The notes beneath the pieces were generated by a model. That model ran no database searches. It was not told where the DNA came from and saw only the letters and a program-made list of their open reading frames with translations. DNA of 6,784 bases, taken from the NCBI GenBank assembly GCA_002436115.1, contig DIXV01000069.1:11928-18711 (forward strand), written 5' to 3'. A program made the translations under genes and the position numbers. The first letter of the stretch is position 1. Every line of letters begins with the position of its first letter. Positions 1 through 5,644 of the stretch are shown here, piece after piece. The DNA comes from Streptococcus sp. UBA6071 (GTDB lineage Bacteria; Bacillota; Bacilli; Lactobacillales; Streptococcaceae).

Positions 1-253
1 CTTTCCCGAGTTATGCCTGTGCGAAAATGTCCCTTATGTCTAGCGAATGTTTATTTTCTCAAGGGATATCAAAAAGATGAGGGCAATCTCAAGAATAAAG
101 TATAGTGGTACGATGATTCTTTGAATAGATAAACGAATAGAGATATCCATCTACAGTCGGAGTCTAAAAGATAAAAGTAGTCAGATGAATAATTAGTAAA
201 TTAGCTCAAAAAAGCTTTGTTTTTGATAAAATTAAAAAAATATCGAAAAAACA

Positions 254-282
254 TTGACAAATCATCAGATGAATTGTACAAT
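254..282 (+). promoter_or_regulatory. Sigma-A type promoter for the transporter gene
   Basis: A perfect TTGACA -35 box lies at 254-259, then a 17-bp spacer, then TACAAT as -10 at 277-282. The predicted transcription start is near 289, giving a leader of about 50 nt before the ATG at 339. The A-rich stretch 229-251 sits where an UP element would be (about -60 to -38). The promoter is strong by consensus, and its spacer is almost entirely occupied by an operator-like palindrome, so it is expected to be repressed rather than intrinsically weak. It is the only strong promoter seen upstream of the transporter. Confidence 0.85.
257..277. promoter_or_regulatory. Operator palindrome O1, probable GntR-family site
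   Basis: A 21-bp imperfect palindrome centred on base 267. Nine of the ten base pairs around the centre are symmetrical, and only 261/273 is mismatched. The half-site reads ACAA-N-TCATC. It runs from the fourth base of the -35 box to the first base of the -10 box, so a bound protein would block RNA polymerase. The same 21 bases occur on the opposite strand at 5582-5602, before kdgA. The FadR-type regulator encoded at 4853-5527 is the obvious candidate to bind it; that assignment is inference. Confidence 0.8.
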
Positions 283-291
283 GAAGTCGTA

Positions 292-306
292 AGTAAAACG
301 TTTTCA
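292..306 (+). promoter_or_regulatory. cre-like box (CcpA site) at the transporter promoter
   Basis: This matches the catabolite-responsive element consensus WTGNAARCGNWWWCA with two mismatches (positions 2 and 3). The core AAAACGTTTTCA at 295-306 is itself a strong inverted repeat. It begins about 3 bp after the predicted start of transcription, a position where CcpA can block initiation or early elongation. This would give glucose repression on top of specific induction. CcpA is standard in streptococci, but its binding here is inferred. Confidence 0.6.
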
Positions 307-324
307 TAGTCTATACATAAAGTT

Positions 325-330
325 GGGAGG
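325..330 (+). promoter_or_regulatory. Ribosome binding site of the transporter gene
   Basis: GGGAGG lies 8 nt before the ATG at 339 and supports that start. Confidence 0.8.
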
Positions 331-338
331 TTACTCTT

Positions 339-1886
339 ATGAGTAAAACATCAGACAAATCGGCAGAGGTTGCCTATAACCGAGCAAAAATATGGCAAAT
401 CATCTTATTTGCAACGAACAATACATCCACCAATATTTATCTGGTGGCATTCAGTTTTGTGACCTATTTTTCTACAGGTGTCCTTGGGCTAGCAGCTATT
501 TTTGTTAGTCAGCTAATGGGATATGTGCGTATTTTTGATGGCTTTATTGATCCTGCGATAGGAATATTAATTGATAAGACCAATACAAAATTTGGTAAAT
601 ATCGTCCGATTCTTATTTTAGGGAATGTGATTACAGCCTTTTCCTTTATCTTTTTATTTAATATAAATCATTTTGGAAAAGGGATGGAAATGCCTTTGTT
701 TATAGTCGCATTAATTGTTCATAAAATTGGTTACTCATTACAACAAACCGTTACAAAAGCTGGTCAAACAGCATTGACTAATGATCCCAAACAACGCCCT
801 ATTTTCAATATTGTTGATGGGATTATGTCAGCAATCATGTTTTCAGGAAGCCAGATTGTTATTTCCAGCTATCTGTTGCCAAGACATAAAGGCTTTACCG
901 AAGGATTTTTTTGGGAACTAGCGACAGCTGTTATTATTATTTCAGCAATCCTGGCCGTACTTGCAAGTATTGGTATATGGCAAAAAGATAATCCAAAATA
1001 CTTTGGCCTTGGAGAGGAAAAAACGCAAAAAACAAAAATAAAAGATTACTGGAAAGTGATTAAGGGGAATAGACCTTTACAAGTCTTGTCCTTATCAGCA
1101 GCTCTTGTTAAATTTGTAGCACAGCTTTTTAATGATTCTGTTGTTGTTGTCATGCTCTTTGGGATTCTCTTTGGAAATTATGCTCTTTCAGGAGCAATTT
1201 CAGCTCTAATGGTCATTCCAAATATTTTTGTGACAACTTTTGCGGCTGGTGTGGCTCGTAAAAAAGGCCTTCGCCGTGCTTATGTTTTATCACTTCAGAT
1301 TGGTATTCTTTCCCTTATTGGTATGACAGCTTTACTGTTTGCTGGGAGACCTGGAAGTCTGGATGTGAAGAGCTGGGGATTTTATAGTATAGGCTTCGTT
1401 GTACTGTATGCTTTAGGCCGGTATTTCTCTACAGCTCCATCTAGTTTAGTCCTAACGATGGGTGCCGATATTTCTGACTATGAAACTTCTGTTTCGGGCC
1501 GTTATGTATCAGGGATGATTGGCACGATTTTCTCACTGACAGACTCAGTAGCTTCCTCATTTGCTCCGATGGTTGTTGGTTGGGTTCTTGCTGCTATTGG
1601 CTTTGCCAAGGACTACCCGACAGTGGATACCCCTTTAACAGGTGTTTTACGAGGCGCTACAGTATCACTATTTGCCATCATTCCAATTGTTGTCTTGGTG
1701 CTTGCATTGGCTTTGATGAAATTCTACAAACTTGATAATAAAACAATGGTTCGCGTTCAAGAAAAAATCCATGCCATGAAAGCGACTAAGGATTTAGAAC
1801 GTGTAGCAGCGATTGCTAAAAATGTCCCTTTGTCTGATATGGATTACGTGGATCTTTCCAAATATCCGATAGATAAAGACGAATAA
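339..1886 (+). CDS. GPH-family sugar:cation symporter, probable glucuronide permease (MelB/UidB-like)
   Basis: A 515-residue polytopic membrane protein with about twelve hydrophobic segments between residues 18 and 462. It belongs to the glycoside-pentoside-hexuronide:cation symporter family within the MFS fold. The family motif DP..G...D.T.T..G..RP is clear at residues 71-90, and the second conserved stretch ADISDYETSVSGRYVSGMIGT lies at 376-396. Members import glycosides with Na+ or H+. Because β-glucuronidase and hexuronate genes follow and no other transporter is present, the likely substrate is a β-glucuronide or free glucuronate; that is inferred from context. It is longer than E. coli UidB or MelB (about 460-470 residues) because of a charged cytoplasmic tail of roughly 50 residues (463-515). 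This tail is far too short for the IIA-like domain found fused to LacS. A hairpin terminator follows the stop codon. Confidence 0.88.
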   Translation: MSKTSDKSAEVAYNRAKIWQIILFATNNTSTNIYLVAFSFVTYFSTGVLGLAAIFVSQLMGYVRIFDGFIDPAIGILIDKTNTKFGKYRPILILGNVITAFSFIFLFNINHFGKGMEMPLFIVALIVHKIGYSLQQTVTKAGQTALTNDPKQRPIFNIVDGIMSAIMFSGSQIVISSYLLPRHKGFTEGFFWELATAVIIISAILAVLASIGIWQKDNPKYFGLGEEKTQKTKIKDYWKVIKGNRPLQVLSLSAALVKFVAQLFNDSVVVVMLFGILFGNYALSGAISALMVIPNIFVTTFAAGVARKKGLRRAYVLSLQIGILSLIGMTALLFAGRPGSLDVKSWGFYSIGFVVLYALGRYFSTAPSSLVLTMGADISDYETSVSGRYVSGMIGTIFSLTDSVASSFAPMVVGWVLAAIGFAKDYPTVDTPLTGVLRGATVSLFAIIPIVVLVLALALMKFYKLDNKTMVRVQEKIHAMKATKDLERVAAIAKNVPLSDMDYVDLSKYPIDKDE

Positions 1887-1892
1887 TCATTG

Positions 1893-1918
1893 AAACAACT
1901 GCTTTTGAGCAGTTGTTT
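1893..1918 (+). terminator. Hairpin terminator or attenuator after the transporter gene
   Basis: An 11-bp perfect stem (1893-1903 with 1908-1918) closes a TTTG loop, six bases after the transporter stop codon. The T-run after the stem is short (TTTT, then C), so it probably stops only part of the transcription and lets some continue into kdgK. That would give more transporter than enzyme mRNA. Its strength cannot be judged by eye. Confidence 0.7.
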
Positions 1919-1941
1919 TCTATAAATTGATTCGTTATCAT
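1913..1941 (+). promoter_or_regulatory. Possible weak promoter for kdgK-uidA-gntR
   Basis: TTGTTT at 1913-1918 (3 of 6 to the -35 consensus) and TATCAT at 1936-1941 (5 of 6 to the -10 consensus) are exactly 17 bp apart. The predicted start near 1948 leaves about 26 nt before the kdgK ATG at 1974. The -35 half sits in the right arm of the terminator stem. No operator or cre-like box is seen here. It is a weak match that could occur by chance; the alternative is readthrough from the promoter at 254. Confidence 0.3.
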
Positions 1942-1960
1942 ACATGAAGGAAAATAGTCA

Positions 1961-1968
1961 AAAGGAGG
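1961..1968 (+). promoter_or_regulatory. Ribosome binding site that fixes the kdgK start
   Basis: AAAGGAGG ends 5 nt before the ATG at 1974. The earlier in-frame ATG at 1944 has no purine-rich site before it, and this ribosome site would then fall inside the coding sequence. The start at 1974 is therefore preferred. Confidence 0.88.
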
Positions 1969-1973
1969 CAGGA

Positions 1974-3011
1974 ATGCTAGGGAAAGTAATCGGACTTGGA
2001 GAAATACTGCTACGTCTCTCACCACCCAACTATCAAACGTTGACCCAAGCAACATCTCTTGATTGTCAATTTGGTGGATCCGAGTTAAATGTCTTATCAA
2101 CGATTGGTCAATTGGGTTATCCAGTAGCCATTGTGTCAGCTATACCTGATAATGATTTAGGGCATATGGCAGAGACCTTTCTTTTTACACATCAGATTGA
2201 TCAGGACTACCTTGCTAAAAGAGGAGATCGGCTTGGGATTTATTATTATCAAAAAGGTTTTTCGCTACGTAACAGCCGTGTGACTTACGATCGGAAACAT
2301 TCAGCCTTTTATGAATCATCTTTGGAAGATTATGATTTGACGGCCATTGTTGCTGATATGGCTTGGCTGCATATCAGTGGCATCACGGTTGCTCTTAATC
2401 AAAAGATTTATCAATTGTCTTATGAATTAATGAAACGTGCCAAGGAAAAAGGGATTCCCATATCATTTGACCTAAATTATCGTGAGAGCCTTTGGGAATC
2501 TTTTGAACAGGCTCGTAAAAAATTAGCAACCTTGCTGGCTTTGGCTGATATTTGTATCGGCTTAGAACCAGTCGATCTTTTAACAGAAGATGGTCAGGAT
2601 TTAAAAGATAAAGTTGGCTTGACAAGGCCTTATCAAGATAGAGACGTTTTGTCACTTGTTCTAAACGAAATGGCTGAGCAGTTTGACCTATCCTATATTG
2701 CTTTCACAGAGCGTGAGATTGGGCCAACCAATGAATACGCTTTAAAGGCTTACCTCTACGACAGTAGCCGTCATGTCTTGCACGAAACCAATCGTGAGGT
2801 AATCCAAGTGCTTGATCGTGTGGGAACTGGAGACGCCTTTACGGCTGGAATAATCTATGGACTTTTGGAAAAGAAGAAGGCAAGAGAGGTACTGGCTACT
2901 GCTATGGCAAGTTTTAAGTTTAAGCATACGATTGAAGGTGATATTAATATTGTCTCCAGATCTGATATTGAACAGTTGATGTCGGACAGGACATATGATA
3001 TTAAACGCTAA
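1974..3011 (+). CDS. kdgK: 2-keto-3-deoxygluconate (KDG) kinase, PfkB family
   Basis: A cytoplasmic sugar kinase of 345 residues, using the ATG at 1974. It is inferred to phosphorylate KDG with ATP to give KDPG, the substrate of KdgA. The ribokinase/PfkB fold is shown by the N-terminal GGSELNV motif (residues 34-40, leading to LG at 48-49) and by the C-terminal signature DRVGTGDAF at 281-289, in which D287 is the expected catalytic base and GTGD forms the anion hole. Two stretches fit KDG kinases rather than ribokinases or fructokinases: YYYQKG at 90-95 and SFDLNYRESLW at 164-174. It is slightly longer than typical KDG kinases (about 310-335 residues), with a charged stretch around 203-235. 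uidA begins 15 nt after its stop, so the two are surely cotranscribed. Another PfkB substrate is possible, but the hexuronate context makes KDG the best call. Confidence 0.87.
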   Translation: MLGKVIGLGEILLRLSPPNYQTLTQATSLDCQFGGSELNVLSTIGQLGYPVAIVSAIPDNDLGHMAETFLFTHQIDQDYLAKRGDRLGIYYYQKGFSLRNSRVTYDRKHSAFYESSLEDYDLTAIVADMAWLHISGITVALNQKIYQLSYELMKRAKEKGIPISFDLNYRESLWESFEQARKKLATLLALADICIGLEPVDLLTEDGQDLKDKVGLTRPYQDRDVLSLVLNEMAEQFDLSYIAFTEREIGPTNEYALKAYLYDSSRHVLHETNREVIQVLDRVGTGDAFTAGIIYGLLEKKKAREVLATAMASFKFKHTIEGDINIVSRSDIEQLMSDRTYDIKR

Positions 3012-3014
3012 AGA

Positions 3015-3023
3015 AGAGGAGAG
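3015..3023 (+). promoter_or_regulatory. Ribosome binding site of uidA
   Basis: AGAGGAGAG in the 15-nt gap after kdgK; its AGGAG core (3017-3021) ends 5 nt before the ATG at 3027. Confidence 0.8.
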
Positions 3024-3026
3024 AAA

Positions 3027-4817
3027 ATGTTATACCCAATCTTAACACGCACACGCAAACTATATGATCTAGGTGGTGTCTGGTCTTTTAAACTAGGAAA
3101 TCACGACCCTAAATCGGGCCCTTTATTAGGTGATTTGATGGTGGTACCAACCTCTTTTAACGATGTGGTGGTCGACAAAGACAAACGTCAATATATCGGT
3201 GACTTCTGGTACGAACGAGAGGTTACTGTTCCAATGCTTTCAAAGAATGAGGAGCTTGTTTTACGTTTTGGGTCGGTAACACATGAGGCGAGGGTCTATG
3301 TCAATGGAGTTGAACTTGCTAGTCATAAGGGAGGGTTTACCCCTTTTGAATGCCTGATACCAGAAGAATACTACGCCACTAATCAAACCTTAACAATCTC
3401 TGTATGTGCTAACAATATTTTGGATTACACGACGCTTCCAGTTGGTCATTATAGTGAGGAAGTGGCAGAAGATGGCACCCTTAAACGAGTTGTCAAGGAA
3501 AATTTCGATTTTTTTAATTATGCCGGCATTCACCGTCCAGTTAAACTATATACTCGTCCTAAAAATTATATCTCAAACATTCTTATTTTAGCTCATTTAT
3601 CGGAAGATTTGTCTCAGGCAGAGCTTACCATTGACGTTGAAACATCAATGCCAGCAGATGTACGCATCGTCATTTTGGATGAGAGCAAATCAGAGGTGGC
3701 AATTTTGGAAAATGGCAGAGCGCTTTTGAAACATCCTAGGCTTTGGGAGGTCTTGGATTCTTATCTTTACACAGCGCATGTTGAAACCTATGTCAATGAT
3801 AATCTCGTTGATTGCTATGATGAAGAATTTGGGATTCGCAGTCTTAAAGTGGATAAGGGTCAATTTTTACTCAACCATAAACCAGTTTATTTTAAAGGAT
3901 TTGGCAAACATGAGGATACTTATATTAATGGGCGTGGCCTCAATGAAGCTGCTAATTTGATGGATTTAAATTTACTAAAAGAAATAGGAGCTAACTCATT
4001 TCGAACCTCGCATTATCCCTACTCTGAGGAAATGATGCGTTTAGCCGATCGTATGGGAATCTTGGTGATTGATGAAGTTCCTGCGGTTGGTTTGTTCCAA
4101 CAATTTACAGTTACCCTTAACCCTCTGACGGGGGATAAGATGGCGACTTGGGAGCTGATGAAAACACACGAAGCTCATGAGCAAGTTATTAAAGAACTGA
4201 TTGATCGTGATAAAAATCATCCATCAGTAGTTATGTGGGTAGTTGCCAATGAGCCAGCATCCAATGAACCTGGGGCTCGGGAATATTTCACTCCACTGAT
4301 TGAGCTGATGAAAACGAATGATCCAAGCCATCGACCAGTCACCTTGGTTAACATTAAGTCTGCAGGGCTGGATGATCAGGTCACTGATTTACTTGATGTG
4401 ATTTGCCTCAACCGTTACTATGGATGGTATGACAATCATGGTGATTTAAAGAAGGCAGAAATAGCCTTAAGAAAGGAGTTATCACTTTGGCAAGAGAAGT
4501 ACCCTGATAAGCCTATTATCATAACCGAATATGGTGCAGACACAGTCCCAGGTTACCATACGATGTGGGATATCCCCTATACGGAAGAGTATCAGTGTGA
4601 TTATTATGCGATGAATCACAGAGTATTTGATGAGCTTCCTAATCTTGTTGGGGAACAAGTGTGGAACTTTGCTGACTTTGAAACCAATGTCCTGATCATT
4701 CGTGTCAAGGGAAATCATAAAGGTTTATTTTCACGTAATCGTGAGCCAAAACAAGTTGTCCGTGATTTTGCCAAGCGGTGGAAAGCTATTCCAAACTACA
4801 ATTATAAGGAGAAATAA
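3027..4817 (+). CDS. uidA: β-glucuronidase, glycoside hydrolase family 2, cytoplasmic
   Basis: A 596-residue enzyme, close to the 603 of E. coli GUS, that hydrolyses β-D-glucuronides to free glucuronate. The order is an N-terminal sugar-binding jelly roll (about 10-178), an Ig-like domain (about 180-275) and a TIM barrel (about 276-590). Key residues are visible: acid/base E409 in ANEP, nucleophile E501 in ITEYGAD, the NRYYGWY stretch at 462-468, GFGKHED at 291-297, and the N-x-K pair N563/K565 that recognises the glucuronate carboxylate and separates true glucuronidases from GH2 galactosidases. There is no signal peptide, so it acts inside the cell and depends on uptake of intact glucuronides. 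Residues about 356-381, after VIDEVPAVGL, form an active-site loop comparable in place and length to loop 1 of E. coli GUS. From memory it resembles S. agalactiae GUS. gntR follows after 35 nt. Confidence 0.96.
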   Translation: MLYPILTRTRKLYDLGGVWSFKLGNHDPKSGPLLGDLMVVPTSFNDVVVDKDKRQYIGDFWYEREVTVPMLSKNEELVLRFGSVTHEARVYVNGVELASHKGGFTPFECLIPEEYYATNQTLTISVCANNILDYTTLPVGHYSEEVAEDGTLKRVVKENFDFFNYAGIHRPVKLYTRPKNYISNILILAHLSEDLSQAELTIDVETSMPADVRIVILDESKSEVAILENGRALLKHPRLWEVLDSYLYTAHVETYVNDNLVDCYDEEFGIRSLKVDKGQFLLNHKPVYFKGFGKHEDTYINGRGLNEAANLMDLNLLKEIGANSFRTSHYPYSEEMMRLADRMGILVIDEVPAVGLFQQFTVTLNPLTGDKMATWELMKTHEAHEQVIKELIDRDKNHPSVVMWVVANEPASNEPGAREYFTPLIELMKTNDPSHRPVTLVNIKSAGLDDQVTDLLDVICLNRYYGWYDNHGDLKKAEIALRKELSLWQEKYPDKPIIITEYGADTVPGYHTMWDIPYTEEYQCDYYAMNHRVFDELPNLVGEQVWNFADFETNVLIIRVKGNHKGLFSRNREPKQVVRDFAKRWKAIPNYNYKEK

Positions 4818-4819
4818 GG

Positions 4820-4825
4820 TATAAT
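4820..4825 (+). promoter_or_regulatory. Isolated -10-like box before gntR
   Basis: A perfect TATAAT lies just after the uidA stop and 28 bp before the gntR ATG. I see no acceptable -35 box 16-18 bp upstream and no TG extension. It may give weak basal expression of the regulator or be chance in AT-rich DNA. Confidence 0.25.
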
Positions 4826-4840
4826 AGACGTATCAATAAT

Positions 4841-4846
4841 GAGGAG
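4841..4846 (+). promoter_or_regulatory. Ribosome binding site of the gntR-type gene
   Basis: GAGGAG lies 6 nt before the ATG at 4853, supporting this start. Confidence 0.8.
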
Positions 4847-4852
4847 CATCGT

Positions 4853-5527
4853 ATGGTAAAACCTTTGGTGGAGCAAACGGCTGAGCGTCTATTAAAACTC
4901 GTTTTAGAACGTGGCTATGATGTTGGTGCAAAATTGCCCAATGAATATGAGTTGGCACAAGATTTAGAGGTTGGACGTAGTACGATTCGAGAGGCAGTCA
5001 GAAGTTTAGCGACTCGAAATATTCTTGAAGTTCGTCAAGGATCAGGAACCTATATCAGCTCAAAAAGAGGGGTTTCAGAGGACCCTTTAGGCTTTTCTTT
5101 GGTGAAGGATACAGCCAAACTAACTGCAGATTTATTTGAACTGCGTTATCTTTTAGAGCCAAGAATTGCTGAGCTTGTTGCATTAAAGGCTAGTCAAGAA
5201 GATATCCTGGCTCTTGAAGAGATCGTAGCAGCAATTGAAAAATCAGTTGGTGAAGGGGATGTTTATCACCTAGAACTTGATGTAGAATTTCATTCAATGC
5301 TTGCCAGAATGAGTGGAAATATTGCAATGGATAGTTTACTACCTGTTATCAACCAGTCCATCCAACTAATCAATGCGAACTACACGAATCGTCAGATGAA
5401 AGATGATAGTCTCAAAGCACATCGTGATATTTTGCAGGCGATTAAAAATGGTAATCCTGTAGCAGCTCACGATGCAATGTTGCTACACATTCTTACAGTT
5501 AAAGCAATTGCCTTTCAATCGAAATAA
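4853..5527 (+). CDS. GntR-family transcriptional regulator, FadR subfamily with FCD domain
   Basis: A 224-residue DNA-binding regulator, usual length for the subfamily. The N-terminal winged helix-turn-helix spans about residues 5-70: the LPNEYELAQDLEVGRSTIREAVRSL stretch (28-52) is the classic GntR recognition region, and the wing is RQGSGTYI (61-68). The C-terminal all-helical FCD domain (about 90-215) has the expected metal and ligand residues D143 and H147 (DVEFH), H190 (AHRDIL) and H212. FCD regulators of this sort (UxuR, ExuR and DgoR relatives) respond to sugar acids. It is therefore the likely repressor of both promoters in this locus, released by glucuronate, fructuronate or KDG(P); the effector is inferred. 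The probable operators are the two matching palindromes at 257-277 and 5582-5602. It lies last in the kdgK-uidA block, before a strong terminator, and no copy of the operator is seen directly before it. Confidence 0.92.
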   Translation: MVKPLVEQTAERLLKLVLERGYDVGAKLPNEYELAQDLEVGRSTIREAVRSLATRNILEVRQGSGTYISSKRGVSEDPLGFSLVKDTAKLTADLFELRYLLEPRIAELVALKASQEDILALEEIVAAIEKSVGEGDVYHLELDVEFHSMLARMSGNIAMDSLLPVINQSIQLINANYTNRQMKDDSLKAHRDILQAIKNGNPVAAHDAMLLHILTVKAIAFQSK

Positions 5528-5534
5528 AAAAAGG

Positions 5535-5567
5535 AAATCAATCTTTTCATAAAAAGATTGATTTTTT
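5535..5567 (+). terminator. Intrinsic terminator after gntR
   Basis: A 13-bp perfect stem (5535-5547 with 5552-5564) with a CATA loop, overlapping a run of six T (5562-5567), starts 8 bases after the gntR stop. It separates the kdgK-uidA-gntR transcript from kdgA-uxaC, which has its own promoter 12 bases later. The stem is AT-rich, with few G-C pairs. On the other strand the hairpin is followed by a run of T, so it could act both ways, though no opposing gene is present. Confidence 0.85.
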
Positions 5568-5578
5568 GTCAATATGGC

Positions 5579-5607
5579 TTGACAATTCATCTGATGATTT
5601 GTATAAT
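5579..5607 (+). promoter_or_regulatory. Sigma-A type promoter for kdgA-uxaC
   Basis: Perfect consensus boxes: TTGACA at 5579-5584 and TATAAT at 5602-5607, separated by 17 bp. Predicted transcription starts near 5614, about 31 nt before the kdgA ATG. An operator palindrome fills the spacer in the same register as at the transporter promoter. With perfect boxes, expression should be high once the repressor is released. Confidence 0.9.
5582..5602. promoter_or_regulatory. Operator palindrome O2, exact reverse complement of O1
   Basis: All 21 bases equal the reverse complement of 257-277. The centre is 5592, and the half-sites read ACAA-N-TCATC and its mirror. Like O1 it covers the spacer from the fourth base of -35 to the first base of -10. 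It is the likely second target of the GntR-type regulator encoded just upstream. Confidence 0.85.
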
Positions 5608-5613
5608 ATCAGT

Positions 5614-5628
5614 ATGCTAACGATTACA
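5614..5628 (+). promoter_or_regulatory. cre-like box (CcpA site) at the kdgA promoter
   Basis: It matches WTGNAARCGNWWWCA with one mismatch (T at position 5). It starts at the predicted transcription start, 7 bp after the -10 box, nearly the same place as the cre-like box at the transporter promoter. Likely role: repression of kdgA-uxaC when preferred sugars are present. Confidence 0.65.
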
Positions 5629-5633
5629 TTTTC

Positions 5634-5639
5634 AGGAGG
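5634..5639 (+). promoter_or_regulatory. Ribosome binding site of kdgA
   Basis: A full AGGAGG 5 nt before the ATG at 5645. Confidence 0.88.
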
Positions 5640-5644
5640 AAAAT

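Larger units (their letters stand above)
1..338. other. Gene-free leader region upstream of the transporter
   Basis: No convincing gene is visible here. Frame 1 on the + strand is open from base 1 to a TAG at 103-105 and could be the last 34 codons of an upstream gene (it includes a CPLC motif), but I do not recognise the peptide and cannot show that it is coding. Bases 106-250 are AT-rich with no ORF of note. From about 208 there are repeated A- and T-tracts (208-213, 220-224, 234-240, 246-251) leading into the promoter at 254-282. The useful content is regulatory: the promoter, an operator, a cre-like box and a possible remote half-operator, each listed separately. Confidence 0.7.

Noticed and set aside
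1..105. Open plus-strand frame that could be the tail of an upstream gene
   Set aside because: Only 34 codons, no recognisable family, and no terminator after its stop; it could not be shown to be coding.
40..150. Minus-strand small ORF of 36 codons with a hydrophobic centre
   Set aside because: The peptide could span a membrane, but there is no ribosome site or promoter before its ATG, and a hydrophobic stretch of this size can arise by chance in AT-rich DNA.
207..225. Possible hairpin of A-run and T-run around AGCTTT
   Set aside because: The stem is only 6 pairs, nearly all A-T, and not placed after a known gene; better read as AT-rich promoter-upstream DNA.
1944..1973. Upstream ATG that would extend kdgK by 10 residues
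   Set aside because: No ribosome site precedes 1944, while AAAGGAGG lies 5 nt before the ATG at 1974, and the PfkB domain begins right after that Met. If the weak promoter at 1913-1941 is real, its transcript would also start after 1944.
1816..2100. Minus-strand ORF of 94 codons across the end of the transporter gene and the start of kdgK
   Set aside because: It is antisense to two well-supported genes, spans the terminator hairpin, and its peptide shows no recognisable domain.
2395..2927. Minus-strand ORFs of 86 and 61 codons inside kdgK
   Set aside because: They lie fully within a strongly supported PfkB gene in antisense and show no motif.
3406..3960. Two plus-strand ORFs of about 60 codons inside uidA
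   Set aside because: They are alternative frames inside a GH2 gene whose domain sequence is intact.
4152..4315. A 14-base direct repeat inside uidA (4152-4165 and 4302-4315), both coding ELMKT
   Set aside because: It is short, in frame, and falls in different structural elements of the enzyme; it looks like coincidence of codon use rather than a mobile or regulatory repeat.
4482..4718. Minus-strand ORF of 78 codons inside uidA
   Set aside because: Antisense to the conserved catalytic region (nucleophile and N-x-K motif) of uidA; no independent support.
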